Shown here piece after piece: positions 1 through 6,231 of a stretch of 8,628 bases of DNA (position 1 is its first letter; each line of letters opens with the position of its first letter). A program made the position numbers and the translations under genes. Source of the stretch: an uncultured Butyricicoccus sp. (GTDB lineage Bacteria; Bacillota; Clostridia; Oscillospirales; Butyricicoccaceae); the NCBI GenBank assembly GCA_900557315.1, contig USSI01000047.1, positions 1-8,628 on the forward strand. The letters are read 5' to 3'. The notes beneath the pieces were generated by a model, which worked only from the letters and a program-made list of their open reading frames with translations, did not search any database and had not been told where the DNA came from.

Positions 1-732
1 CTCGGTGTCCAGCGGGATGTCAATATCCGCCTTGCGGCGCGCGGCGCGGCGCTCCTCGCGCTTTTGCACGTGCGCAGCCGCCACCTCATGGACATTGGGC
101 AGTTTGGGCGGCGCCTCGTACCGCTCGCGCTCCTCTTCGTCCTCATATTCGTATTCAGGCGGACGGAGCATTTCCAGCAGCGCCTGCGGCGTGATGCGGC
201 ACGCCCCAAGCAGGGCCGCAATAGCCAGCACCAGCAGGATCAGCAGCGCGCCAACCGAGGACAGCGCCCACTCCAAAATAATGTACAGCCCGCCGGACAG
301 CAGCCCGCCCGAGTCCCCCGCCATGCCGCTCTGCAGCAGGCCGGCCAGTGTTGCCATGGAAAAATCGTATTCATTTGCGCAGGTGAACGCATGGACAATA
401 CTGCCGGTCAGCACGGGCAGCAGCGCAATACAGGTGCCGCGCAGCCGCACCGGCCCTTTATCGCGGGCGAACAGCAGCCCTGCCAGCGCCAGCAGCGCAA
501 ACGGCAGTACATAGCTGCCCTTGCCGATGACCGCGCCAATGCCGCGGTGCAGCCACACCAGCACAACGCCGTCGATCGGCAGCATCGCCAGCAGGCACAG
601 CAGCCCGAGTACCGCCCAGATCGCGCCCCATGCCGCACGGGACAGGACAGCCTCGGGCGCGCGCTGCGCAGCCTGTTTCCCCCGCGACGCGGTTTTTGCG
701 GATTTTTTTGTTGTGGATTTTCTTGCAGCCAA
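1..732 (-). CDS. FtsK/SpoIIIE-type DNA translocase, N-terminal part (3' end beyond window)
   Basis: The first 244 codons are visible and the frame is still open at the window edge. FtsK/SpoIIIE proteins are septum-anchored ATPases that pump chromosomal DNA during division or sporulation. The N-terminus is a basic, Lys/Ala/Ser-rich tail (about residues 2-33). Hydrophobic segments follow at about 34-53, 73-89, 98-116 and 143-177, matching the four-helix FtsK membrane anchor. After that comes an acidic and then charged linker (EYEYEDEEERER near 194-204). The motor domain with the Walker motifs would lie outside the window, so the assignment rests on the membrane anchor, the linker and the context. 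The start is TTG (732-730), with a GAGGT Shine-Dalgarno 8 nt upstream; no ATG fits. It lies 126 nt downstream of uppP, with a possible terminator between them. Whether it is SpoIIIE or vegetative FtsK cannot be decided here. Confidence 0.75.
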   Translation of the reverse strand, partial: MAARKSTTKKSAKTASRGKQAAQRAPEAVLSRAAWGAIWAVLGLLCLLAMLPIDGVVLVWLHRGIGAVIGKGSYVLPFALLALAGLLFARDKGPVRLRGTCIALLPVLTGSIVHAFTCANEYDFSMATLAGLLQSGMAGDSGGLLSGGLYIILEWALSSVGALLILLVLAIAALLGACRITPQALLEMLRPPEYEYEDEEERERYEAPPKLPNVHEVAAAHVQKREERRAARRKADIDIPLDTE

Positions 733-798
733 AGTGTTTTAACCTCGCTTCAGAGCTCTTTTGCGTGCCGCCGCGCGGCACATTCTGCTTCCTTCCTG

Positions 799-850
799 CC
801 GTCTCCGGCAAAAAGCCAGGAAAAGCCAGGACAGACGCCTGACTTTCCTG
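799..850 (-). terminator. possible intrinsic terminator of uppP
   Basis: Read on the minus strand just after the uppP stop, CAGGAAA pairs with TTTCCTG and an inner CAGG pairs with CCTG, with a small internal loop between the two stems. The hairpin (850 down to 817) is followed by GC and five T (814-810). The stem is interrupted, so this is a weak candidate. A second small hairpin (TGCCG/CGGCA around a GAGA loop) follows at about 809-796 without a T-tract. No convincing separate promoter for the downstream translocase gene was seen in this gap. Confidence 0.35.
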
Positions 851-858
851 TGTGCGGC

Positions 859-1689
859 TTATACCATTGCAATCAGGCTGGCAACCACCGCAATCGTGCC
901 GACCAGCGCGCAATACACCACGAACGGACGGAAGTTGCCGCGGTTCGTGATGAATTTGACCAGACGGATCGCCGCCAGGCCGGAAATCATTGACACCACA
1001 ATGCCTACGATGTAGCAGGTGACCGAAGCGTCGCCCATAAGGGTGGGGTCCTGGATCACGTCGACCAGTTCCAGGATGTTCGCGCCCAGCACGACCGGCA
1101 GCGACATGATAAACGCAAACCGCACCGCAAATTCGCGCGAGAACCCGCGGAACAGGCCGGTGCAGATCGTGGTGCCCGAACGGGACAGGCCGGGCAGCAC
1201 CGCGAACATCTGGCCGATGCCGACGATCAACGCGTCCAGCCAGGTGGCGTTTTGTTCGGTCTTATGCTTTTTTGGCGCCTTTTCCGACAGGAACAGCAGC
1301 ACCGCAGTCACCATCAGCAGCAGGCCGACCAGCAGCGGAGAAGAGAACGCCGCTTCCAGCTTGCTTTCGACAGGCAGGATAATGAACATCGGGATGAGCG
1401 TGATGAGCAGCATCACGATAAACCGGCGGTAGGGATGGCCGTTGATCTTGAAGCCGTCCCGGATCCAGCCGAAAAACTCGACGAACAGTTCCTTGATATC
1501 TTTCCAGAACGCCACAACGACGCTGAGCAGCGTGCCGAAATGCAGCAGCACGTTGAACAGCATGTAATTGGTCTCTACATCCCCGCCGAACAGCGCCTGC
1601 ACCAGCACCAGATGGCCGGACGAGGATACCGGCAGGAACTCTGTCAGGCCCTGAACCAGGCCCTGCAGAGCGGCAAACCATATACTCAT
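859..1689 (-). CDS. uppP: undecaprenyl-diphosphatase (UppP/BacA)
   Basis: This integral membrane enzyme removes the terminal phosphate of undecaprenyl diphosphate, recycling the lipid carrier for peptidoglycan and wall polymers; loss or excess alters bacitracin sensitivity. The protein is 276 aa, normal for the family. Both signature motifs are present: QGLTEFLPVSSSGHL at residues 13-27 (Q13/E17 correspond to the (E/Q)xxxE motif, and H26 is conserved) and PGLSRSGTT at 166-174, including the catalytic Arg R170. The rest alternates hydrophobic helices with short loops. The start is the ATG at 1689, because an AGGAG lies 8 nt upstream and the first residues MSIWFAALQG align with the family; the longer open frame upstream runs into the promoter. 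It has its own promoter at about 1732-1742. The neighbouring host genes share its strand. Confidence 0.95.
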   Translation of the reverse strand: MSIWFAALQGLVQGLTEFLPVSSSGHLVLVQALFGGDVETNYMLFNVLLHFGTLLSVVVAFWKDIKELFVEFFGWIRDGFKINGHPYRRFIVMLLITLIPMFIILPVESKLEAAFSSPLLVGLLLMVTAVLLFLSEKAPKKHKTEQNATWLDALIVGIGQMFAVLPGLSRSGTTICTGLFRGFSREFAVRFAFIMSLPVVLGANILELVDVIQDPTLMGDASVTCYIVGIVVSMISGLAAIRLVKFITNRGNFRPFVVYCALVGTIAVVASLIAMV

Positions 1690-1731
1690 TTGATTGTCTC
1701 CTTCTGATGGACTCAGTTTACATACAGTGTT

Positions 1732-1742
1732 ATTATAGCATA
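1732..1742 (-). promoter_or_regulatory. uppP promoter, extended -10
   Basis: On the minus strand the sequence reads TATGCTATAAT: a perfect TATAAT (1737-1732) preceded by TG one base away, the extended -10 form (TGnTATAAT). The -35 region at the 17-bp position (TGGTAT) is poor, as is common for extended -10 promoters. The predicted transcript starts near 1725, giving a 5' leader of about 36 nt that contains the AGGAG of uppP. Confidence 0.65.
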
Positions 1743-1797
1743 CCTGTCCGGCGGATACCACCGCTTTTTGGCAAAATCACCGCCCCAGGGCTGAATT

Positions 1798-2619
1798 TTA
1801 CCCGTTCTCCGCAAGAATCCGGTCGATCGCCGCCGCCACGCCGTCCTCCGCGTTGGTCCGCGTCTCCCGCGCGCAGACCGCCTTGACCGATTCGGCCGCG
1901 TTGCCCATCGCAACCGGCAGCGCAACCGCGCGCAGCATCTCGAGGTCATTTTCGCTGTCCCCGATGGCGGCGGCATGCGCAAGGTCGGTGCCCAGTTCGC
2001 GGCACAGCATCCCCAGCGCCGTGCCCTTGTCCGCCGCGGGCGTGACGACCTCGATATTATCTGACGCCGAGCTCATCACGCGCACGCCGGGAATCTGCTC
2101 GATCTGCGCGCGGATCATGCCGAGCAGGACCGCGTCCTGGCTGCGCGCAAAAATCTTGTCCACCGACAGATGGCCGTCCGCAATGTACTCCGCCACCGAA
2201 GGCACAATCCGCTTGACCGCAAGATAGCCCTCGTTGGACTTGTATTTGCCGAACTCCAGATCGTCATACGGCGTGATGAGCAGCGTTTCGCCCACATAGA
2301 CCATCGCAGTCGTGCCGATCCGCTCGACAACCGCGGCCGCACGCACCGCCGGCTCCCACGGCATGGACATCCGCATGGTGCACCGCCCTTCCGACACGCT
2401 GGAAATCGACGCGCCGCCCGAGGTGACCATCAGGTCATCCGTCCCGAGCGCGATGGCAAAATCGCGCGCCTCCCCGCAGATCCGCCCGGTCGATACGACA
2501 ACATGAAGCCCCGCTTCCCGCGCCCGCCGGACCGCTTCCCGCGTGGCATCGGATACGGTATTTTCCGGCGTGAGCGCCGTGCCGTCAAGGTCGAGTGCGA
2601 TGAGTTCAATTTTCTGCAT
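1798..2619 (-). CDS. Cof-type HAD-superfamily phosphatase
   Basis: The product is a 273-aa cytoplasmic Mg-dependent phosphatase of the Cof/YidA class (HAD type IIB cap), which usually acts on small phosphorylated metabolites; the exact substrate cannot be read from sequence. Motif I is DLDGT (nucleophile D10, acid/base D12), motif II is STGR (43-46), motif III Lys is K198 in ADKGTAL, and motif IV is GDSENDLEML with D221 and D225. The cap domain occupies roughly residues 80-190. One deviation is that the usual NGA segment of Cof proteins reads SGGA here (TSGGASI). The ATG at 2619 has a G-rich site (CAGGGGG) about 7 nt upstream. The gene has its own promoter and lies 108 nt upstream of uppP on the same strand; no strong terminator is visible between them, so read-through is possible. 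Confidence 0.9.
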   Translation of the reverse strand: MQKIELIALDLDGTALTPENTVSDATREAVRRAREAGLHVVVSTGRICGEARDFAIALGTDDLMVTSGGASISSVSEGRCTMRMSMPWEPAVRAAAVVERIGTTAMVYVGETLLITPYDDLEFGKYKSNEGYLAVKRIVPSVAEYIADGHLSVDKIFARSQDAVLLGMIRAQIEQIPGVRVMSSASDNIEVVTPAADKGTALGMLCRELGTDLAHAAAIGDSENDLEMLRAVALPVAMGNAAESVKAVCARETRTNAEDGVAAAIDRILAENG

Positions 2620-2654
2620 TTTGTTTCCCCCTGCTGTGATTTACATTCCTTTTC

Positions 2655-2683
2655 AGGATACCGCAGAGGATGATAAATTGCAA
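2655..2683 (-). promoter_or_regulatory. probable promoter of the HAD phosphatase gene
   Basis: On the minus strand, TTGCAA (2683-2678, 4/6 to TTGACA) is separated by exactly 17 bp from TATCCT (2660-2655, 4/6 to TATAAT). It lies about 35 nt upstream of the HAD start codon. The LexA-like palindrome at 2697-2710 sits 13 bp upstream of this -35 element, so a bound repressor could touch both divergent promoters. Confidence 0.4.
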
Positions 2684-2696
2684 GCGCGCATTTTAT

Positions 2697-2710
2697 CGAA
2701 CATTTGTTCT
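2697..2710. promoter_or_regulatory. LexA (SOS) box-like operator
   Basis: The sequence CGAACATTTGTTCT contains the arms GAAC and GTTC spaced by four bases (2698-2709). This fits the Gram-positive LexA/DinR consensus CGAACRNRYGTTYC at 12 of 14 positions. Its last base is the first base of the TTGACA -35 element of the plus-strand promoter, so LexA bound here would block RNA polymerase. Inference: the downstream phage operon is derepressed upon DNA damage, as for SOS-induced prophages. Confidence 0.65.
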
Positions 2711-2738
2711 TGACATTTTGCGGCACAGCCGCTATTCT
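2710..2738 (+). promoter_or_regulatory. promoter of the terminase-head operon
   Basis: There is a perfect -35 TTGACA (2710-2715), a 17-bp spacer and a -10 TATTCT (2733-2738, 4/6). Transcription would start near 2745, giving a leader of about 46 nt before the GTG of the small terminase. It is overlapped at its 5' edge by the LexA-like box. No other good plus-strand promoter was noticed farther down the operon. Confidence 0.65.
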
Positions 2739-2790
2739 TTGCCTCACGGGAAAAGTAAGCAAATCCAATCCCAGAGGAGGCGAGGCCATT

Positions 2791-3000
2791 GTGCGCAAAA
2801 AGCACCATCCGGAGGAGCTGATCCGGATGCTGTACGAGATCGCGGACGATGCGGAAGCACCGGCGAACAGCCGGCTGACCGCGATCAAGGAAATCCTCGA
2901 CCGGACGGTCGGCAAGGGCGCGATGCTGGAGGGCGAAGAAAAAGCACCCGGGCCGGTCGAGATTGTGTTCCGGATCGCAGACGATACGAATTCCCCATAA
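2791..3000 (+). CDS. putative phage terminase small subunit
   Basis: The product is a 69-aa protein starting at GTG 2791, preceded by AGAGGAGG (2773-2780) at a 10-nt spacing. Small terminases recognise phage DNA and load it onto the large terminase motor. The middle region, with RLTAIKEILDRTVGK at residues 28-42, resembles the helical segment of short TerS-like proteins that precede TerL genes. The rest is an acidic N-terminal helix (8-22) and a C-terminal strand-like segment. It is shorter than classical TerS proteins (usually 120-180 aa), so identification depends on position as first gene of the operon and overlap with terL. Near its 3' end are a Shine-Dalgarno-like GGAGGG (2928-2933) and an AAAAAG run (2939-2944) that could support a -1 frameshift into terL. 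Confidence 0.6.
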   Translation: MRKKHHPEELIRMLYEIADDAEAPANSRLTAIKEILDRTVGKGAMLEGEEKAPGPVEIVFRIADDTNSP

Positions 3001-4295
3001 CCCGGCGGCAGGCGGCGTTTATCCGGTCGGGCGCGTTCGAAACGCTGTTCGGCGGCGCGGCAGGCGGCGGCAAAAGCCACGGCCAGCTGCTCGACGCACT
3101 GCGGTTCGCGGTCGTCTATCCCGGCTCGCGCCAACTCATGCTGCGGCGCACCATGCCCGAACTCGAGCGCTCGCTTGTCCCTGCGTCGCTCCGGCTGTAT
3201 CCGCAAAGTATTGCGTCCTACCGGGTCAGCGAACACCTGTGGCTGTTCGCAAACGGCTCAGTGCTCGAATTCGGCTACTGCGACGCGGAGAGCGATGTGA
3301 CCAAGTACCAGTCTGCGGAGTACGACGTGATCCGGTTTGACGAACTGACCCACTTCACCGAGAGCCAGTTCACTTACCTGCTCTCGCGCGTGCGCGGCAC
3401 GAACGGCTTCCCCAAGCAGGTCAAATCCACGACCAACCCGGGCGGGGCCGGCCACCAGTGGGTCAAGGCGCGGTACATCGACCCTGCACCGCCCGACACT
3501 CTGGCCGAATACGACGGCGGCACACGGCTGTTCCTGCCCGCCAGACTGTCGGACAACCCGTTTTTGCAGCGCGCGGACCGGGACTACGCAAAGCGCCTGC
3601 GGCTGCTTTCCCCGCACGACCGCAAAGCCCTGCTCGACGGCGTGTGGGATCTGGACGAGGGGCGGTATTTCAGCGAGTTTTCCGCAGCGCTGCATATCAC
3701 CCCGCCCTATGCCATCCCCAAACACTGGCGGCGGTACCTGACGATCGACTACGGGCTGGATATGCTTGCCGCGCTCTGGATCGCGCAAAGCCCGGACGGG
3801 TACAGTGTAGTATACAGAGAGTTATATAAACCCGGATTGATTATTTCCGAGGCTGCAGCAGCGATCCTGTCATGCGAGGCCGCAGGCGAGCGCATCGACT
3901 GCCGCCTTGCCCCGCCCGACCTGTGGAACCGGCGGCAGGAGAGCGGCAAAAGCGCGGTAGAACTGTTCGCGGACTGCGGGCTGGACTTCGACAAAAGCAG
4001 CAACGAGCGCGTCGCCGGGTGGCTGGCGCTGCACGAACTGCTTGCGCCGCGCAGGGATGCGTGCGGCGCGGTGCGGCCCAAGCTGACCATTTTCGACACC
4101 TGCCGCAACCTGATCCGCACGCTGCCCGCCCTGCAGCACGACCAGCGCAACCCGTCCGATGTGGCAAACACGCCGCATGAGCTGACGCACGCGCCGGACG
4201 CACTGCGCGGGTATGCCGCGACGGTATACGAGCCGCCCGCGCCCGTACAGCCGACCGCATACGACTGCGAGGTAGGCGAGTTTTTGAGGTACTGA
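2997..4295 (+). CDS. phage terminase large subunit (TerL)
   Basis: TerL is the packaging ATPase and nuclease that drives DNA into the procapsid through the portal and cuts the concatemer. Counting from an assumed ATA start at 2997 the protein is 432 aa, a normal TerL size. Walker A is GGAAGGGKS (19-27), Walker B is VIRFDE (111-116), and the coupling motif is STTNPGG (144-150). The RNase H-like nuclease domain begins at TIDYG (D251), with a further acidic residue in FADCGLDFD (about 326-332) and the closing HAPDALRGYA (D401). The start is unusual: this frame has no ATG, GTG or TTG from the promoter to Walker A. The ATA overlaps the TAA of the upstream gene (ATAA) but has no good ribosome site. 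The alternative is a -1 shift on AAA at 2941-2943 in the upstream gene, giving a fusion of about 501 aa. The 3' end EVGEFLRY-stop is echoed downstream at 4383-4409. Confidence 0.92.
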   Translation: MTRRQAAFIRSGAFETLFGGAAGGGKSHGQLLDALRFAVVYPGSRQLMLRRTMPELERSLVPASLRLYPQSIASYRVSEHLWLFANGSVLEFGYCDAESDVTKYQSAEYDVIRFDELTHFTESQFTYLLSRVRGTNGFPKQVKSTTNPGGAGHQWVKARYIDPAPPDTLAEYDGGTRLFLPARLSDNPFLQRADRDYAKRLRLLSPHDRKALLDGVWDLDEGRYFSEFSAALHITPPYAIPKHWRRYLTIDYGLDMLAALWIAQSPDGYSVVYRELYKPGLIISEAAAAILSCEAAGERIDCRLAPPDLWNRRQESGKSAVELFADCGLDFDKSSNERVAGWLALHELLAPRRDACGAVRPKLTIFDTCRNLIRTLPALQHDQRNPSDVANTPHELTHAPDALRGYAATVYEPPAPVQPTAYDCEVGEFLRY

Positions 4296-4380
4296 AACGA
4301 ATTGAGAATGGATAATGGACAATGGAGAATAATCGCCGCCGAATCCTCCATTCTGCATTCTCAATTCTCCATTTCAGAAA
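4296..4380. repeat. AT-rich palindromic repeat, copy A
   Basis: This non-coding stretch directly follows the terL stop. The left part is built of GAATGG/AATGGAGAAT-like words and the right part of their complements. GAATTGAGAATG (4299-4310) is the exact reverse complement of 4356-4367, and AATGGAGAAT (4321-4330) is that of 4364-4373. The transcript could fold into a large hairpin. The last 48 bases (4333-4380) are identical to 4426-4473. It is markedly richer in A/T than the flanking genes, suggesting a dispersed element rather than phage sequence. Confidence 0.8.
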
Positions 4381-4382
4381 TC

Positions 4383-4409
4383 GAGGTGGGAGAGTTTCTG
4401 CGATACTGA
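4383..4409 (+). pseudogene. vestigial second copy of the terL 3' end (EVGEFLRY-stop)
   Basis: Read in the right frame these 27 bases encode E-V-G-E-F-L-R-Y-stop, identical in protein to the real TerL end at 4269-4295. The DNA differs only by synonymous changes (GTA/GTG, GGC/GGA, TTG/CTG, AGG/CGA), plus none in the stop. Upstream of it the frame runs into repeat copy A, so it is not part of a gene. It looks like the tail of a related terL left behind by recombination or insertion. Confidence 0.65.
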
Positions 4410-4473
4410 GGCGAATGGAGAATGCTCGCCGCCGAATCCTCCATTCTGCATTCTCAATTCTCCATTTCAGAAA
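4410..4473. repeat. AT-rich palindromic repeat, copy B
   Basis: This shorter copy lacks about 21 bases of the left arm of copy A. GAATGGAG (4413-4420) is the reverse complement of CTCCATTC (4439-4446). The 48 bases 4426-4473 match 4333-4380 exactly, offset 93 nt. The copy ends immediately before the AGGGAGGA ribosome site of the next gene. Both copies keep an open frame on the plus strand, but only because 93 is a multiple of three. Confidence 0.8.
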
Positions 4474-4484
4474 GGGAGGAACTT

Positions 4485-4676
4485 ATGGAAGTATTATTCT
4501 ACTGCATCGGTGCGGCGCTGCTGGTGCTGACCGGCGCAGCCGTGTCCGGCGGGCTGCGGCTCCCGGCGCGGCCGCCCAAGGGCGGCACCCCGGCTGAAAC
4601 ACCGGAGGACGCGCTCAGCCGCGACCTTGCCGCGCTGATGGCTTACGGACGGGAGGAGGATGACCATGCGGTTTGA
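4485..4676 (+). CDS. small phage membrane protein between terL and portal (unknown function)
   Basis: The product is a 63-aa protein starting at ATG 4485 with a strong AGGGAGGA 6-7 nt upstream. Residues 2-23 form one hydrophobic segment (probable transmembrane or signal-anchor). A Pro/Gly-rich hinge (27-40) follows, then a short acidic helix with SRDLAALMAYG (45-55). From general knowledge, small proteins ending in a similar L-x-x-L-M-x-Y segment occur between terL and portal in some Clostridia phages, but I know of no function. Its last 11 bases overlap the portal gene, which implies translational coupling. I do not recognise a named family. Confidence 0.6.
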   Translation: MEVLFYCIGAALLVLTGAAVSGGLRLPARPPKGGTPAETPEDALSRDLAALMAYGREEDDHAV

Positions 4677-6231
4677 CCCCTCACCCGCCGCAATCTGGCG
4701 CAAATACGAGCGCGACCGCGACTACAAGCGCTCGATCGGCCTTTACGACCGCGTGCGGCGCAACGAGGCCTTTTACCTCGGCCGCCAGTGGGAGGGCCTG
4801 CGCGTGCAGTCGCTCGACCCGCTGATCTTCAACGTACTGCGGCGCTGCGTCAACCTGTTCGTGTCCATGCTGGTATCGGACGATGTGGCGGTGCACGCCC
4901 AGCCGTTCGACATGGACGAACAGGGCCGAAAGACCGCCCACGTGCTTGACCGCGCGTTTGCCTCCGCAATCGAGCGGTCGGGCGTCAAAGCGCTCGGTCG
5001 GCCGCTGCTCAAAAACGCCTGCGTGGACGGCGACGCGTGCTTTTACATCCACTTTGACCCCGCGCTCGAAACCGGGCAGGCGGTCAAGGGCGATATTGCG
5101 GTTGAGCTGATCGACTCAACCAATATCTGCTTCGGCAACCCGGCCTGCGACGAGGTACAGCGCCAGCCTTATCTCATCATCGCCATGCGGCGCGATGTGG
5201 ACGAGGTCAAACAGGAGGCCAAAGAAAACGGCATGGGCGCGGATGAGATCGACGCCATCGTGCCGGACGACAACAGCGACTACCTGCGCTACCGCCTCAA
5301 CGGCGAAAACGACCGCGTGACCGTGCTGCTGCATATGCGAAAAACCGAAAACGGCGTCGCCTTCTGCAAAACTACACGCACCGCGACCGTCATGCGTGAA
5401 AAGCTGTTGTCCTACCGCTATTATCCGGTCACCCACCTGTGCTGGAACCGCGTGCGCGGCTCGTGCCACGGCGAAAGCCCGCTGACCGAGGCCATCCCCA
5501 ACCAGATCGCCATCAACAAGCTGTACTCCATGTATGTACAGTGCATCAAGCAGGTGGCCTTCCCCAAGATCATCTACGACATGACCCGCTTCCCGAACGG
5601 CTGGTCAAACGACGTGGGCAAGGCGGTCGGTATGCGCGGCAACCCGAACGAGGCGATTGCAGCCGCGTTCAAGGCGCCGGATATCTCCTCGCAGGTGCTC
5701 GGGCTGCTGAAGCAGATGATGACCGACACTGCCGAGCTGATGGGCGCAAGCGAAGCCTCGCTCGGTACGGTCAAGCCGGACAACACCTCGGCGATCATCG
5801 CGGTGCAGAACGCGACCGCCGCCCCGCTCGAGCTGACCAAGATGGAGTTCTACCGCTTCACCGAGGACTGGGCGCGCATCTTCCTCGACCTGATGGGCGC
5901 GCACTACGGCGTGCGCACGGTGGTCATCACGGATGAGATGGGCGAAGAGCCGGTCAGACAGCCCTTTGACTTTTCCACGCTCGCCGGGCAGGATATGCGC
6001 CTGCAGGTGGACGTGGGCGCGGCAAGCTACTGGTCGGAGACCATGCAGACCATGACCAACGACCACCTGCTTGAGAGCGGCGTCATCACCGACCCGCTTG
6101 TCTATCTGGAAAACGTGCCTGATTATCAGGTGCGCGGCAAAAACGACCTGCTGCACGCACTCCGTATGCAGCGGCAGCAGCAAAAGGAGGAAAACGCAAA
6201 TGCAAACCAACCGCAAGCAGAACAGCAGTAA
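4666..6231 (+). CDS. phage portal protein
   Basis: The portal forms the dodecameric ring at one capsid vertex; it is the DNA entry channel, the docking site of the terminase and the nucleus of head assembly. The protein is 521 aa. The N-terminus PAAIWRKYERDRDYKRSIGL followed by NEAFYLGRQWEGL is typical of portals of this size class. Other typical parts are the SPLTEAIPNQIAINKLYSM helix region, the ELMGASEASLG segment, the NTSAIIAVQNATAAPLELTK stretch and a Gln/Asn-rich C-terminal tail. It has no fused protease or head-morphogenesis domain. Of two ATGs, the second (4666) is preferred because GGGAGGAGG (4651-4659) directly touches the first (4660) but leaves 6 nt to the second. It overlaps the preceding and following genes, so it is part of one translational unit. 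Confidence 0.88.
   Translation: MRFDPSPAAIWRKYERDRDYKRSIGLYDRVRRNEAFYLGRQWEGLRVQSLDPLIFNVLRRCVNLFVSMLVSDDVAVHAQPFDMDEQGRKTAHVLDRAFASAIERSGVKALGRPLLKNACVDGDACFYIHFDPALETGQAVKGDIAVELIDSTNICFGNPACDEVQRQPYLIIAMRRDVDEVKQEAKENGMGADEIDAIVPDDNSDYLRYRLNGENDRVTVLLHMRKTENGVAFCKTTRTATVMREKLLSYRYYPVTHLCWNRVRGSCHGESPLTEAIPNQIAINKLYSMYVQCIKQVAFPKIIYDMTRFPNGWSNDVGKAVGMRGNPNEAIAAAFKAPDISSQVLGLLKQMMTDTAELMGASEASLGTVKPDNTSAIIAVQNATAAPLELTKMEFYRFTEDWARIFLDLMGAHYGVRTVVITDEMGEEPVRQPFDFSTLAGQDMRLQVDVGAASYWSETMQTMTNDHLLESGVITDPLVYLENVPDYQVRGKNDLLHALRMQRQQQKEENANANQPQAEQQ

Noticed and set aside
64..993. 309-aa plus-strand ORF over the FtsK and uppP ends
   Set aside because: Gln/Arg/His-rich composition is typical of an antisense frame. 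It covers the translocase N-terminus and the 3' end of uppP, which are supported on the minus strand.
1690..1761. N-terminal extension of UppP from the ATG at 1761
   Set aside because: The extension covers the extended -10 promoter, and the ATG at 1689 has the good Shine-Dalgarno and the family's normal N-terminus.
2670..2996. ATG at 2670 as the start of a 541-aa TerL
   Set aside because: It lies upstream of the LexA-like box and of the -35/-10 promoter, and the extra 109 residues are an Arg/Gly-rich translation of the terS gene in another frame.
4333..4473. Two identical 48-mers as a short CRISPR array
   Set aside because: Only two units occur, the spacer between them contains a recognisable terL tail, and no cas genes or further units are present. 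The units are palindromic dispersed-type repeats.
4322..4597. 91-aa plus-strand ORF beginning MENNRRRILHSAFSILHF
   Set aside because: It is a translation of the two palindromic repeats, kept in frame by the 93-nt offset, and then runs into the small membrane protein gene in a wrong frame. It has no ribosome site of its own.
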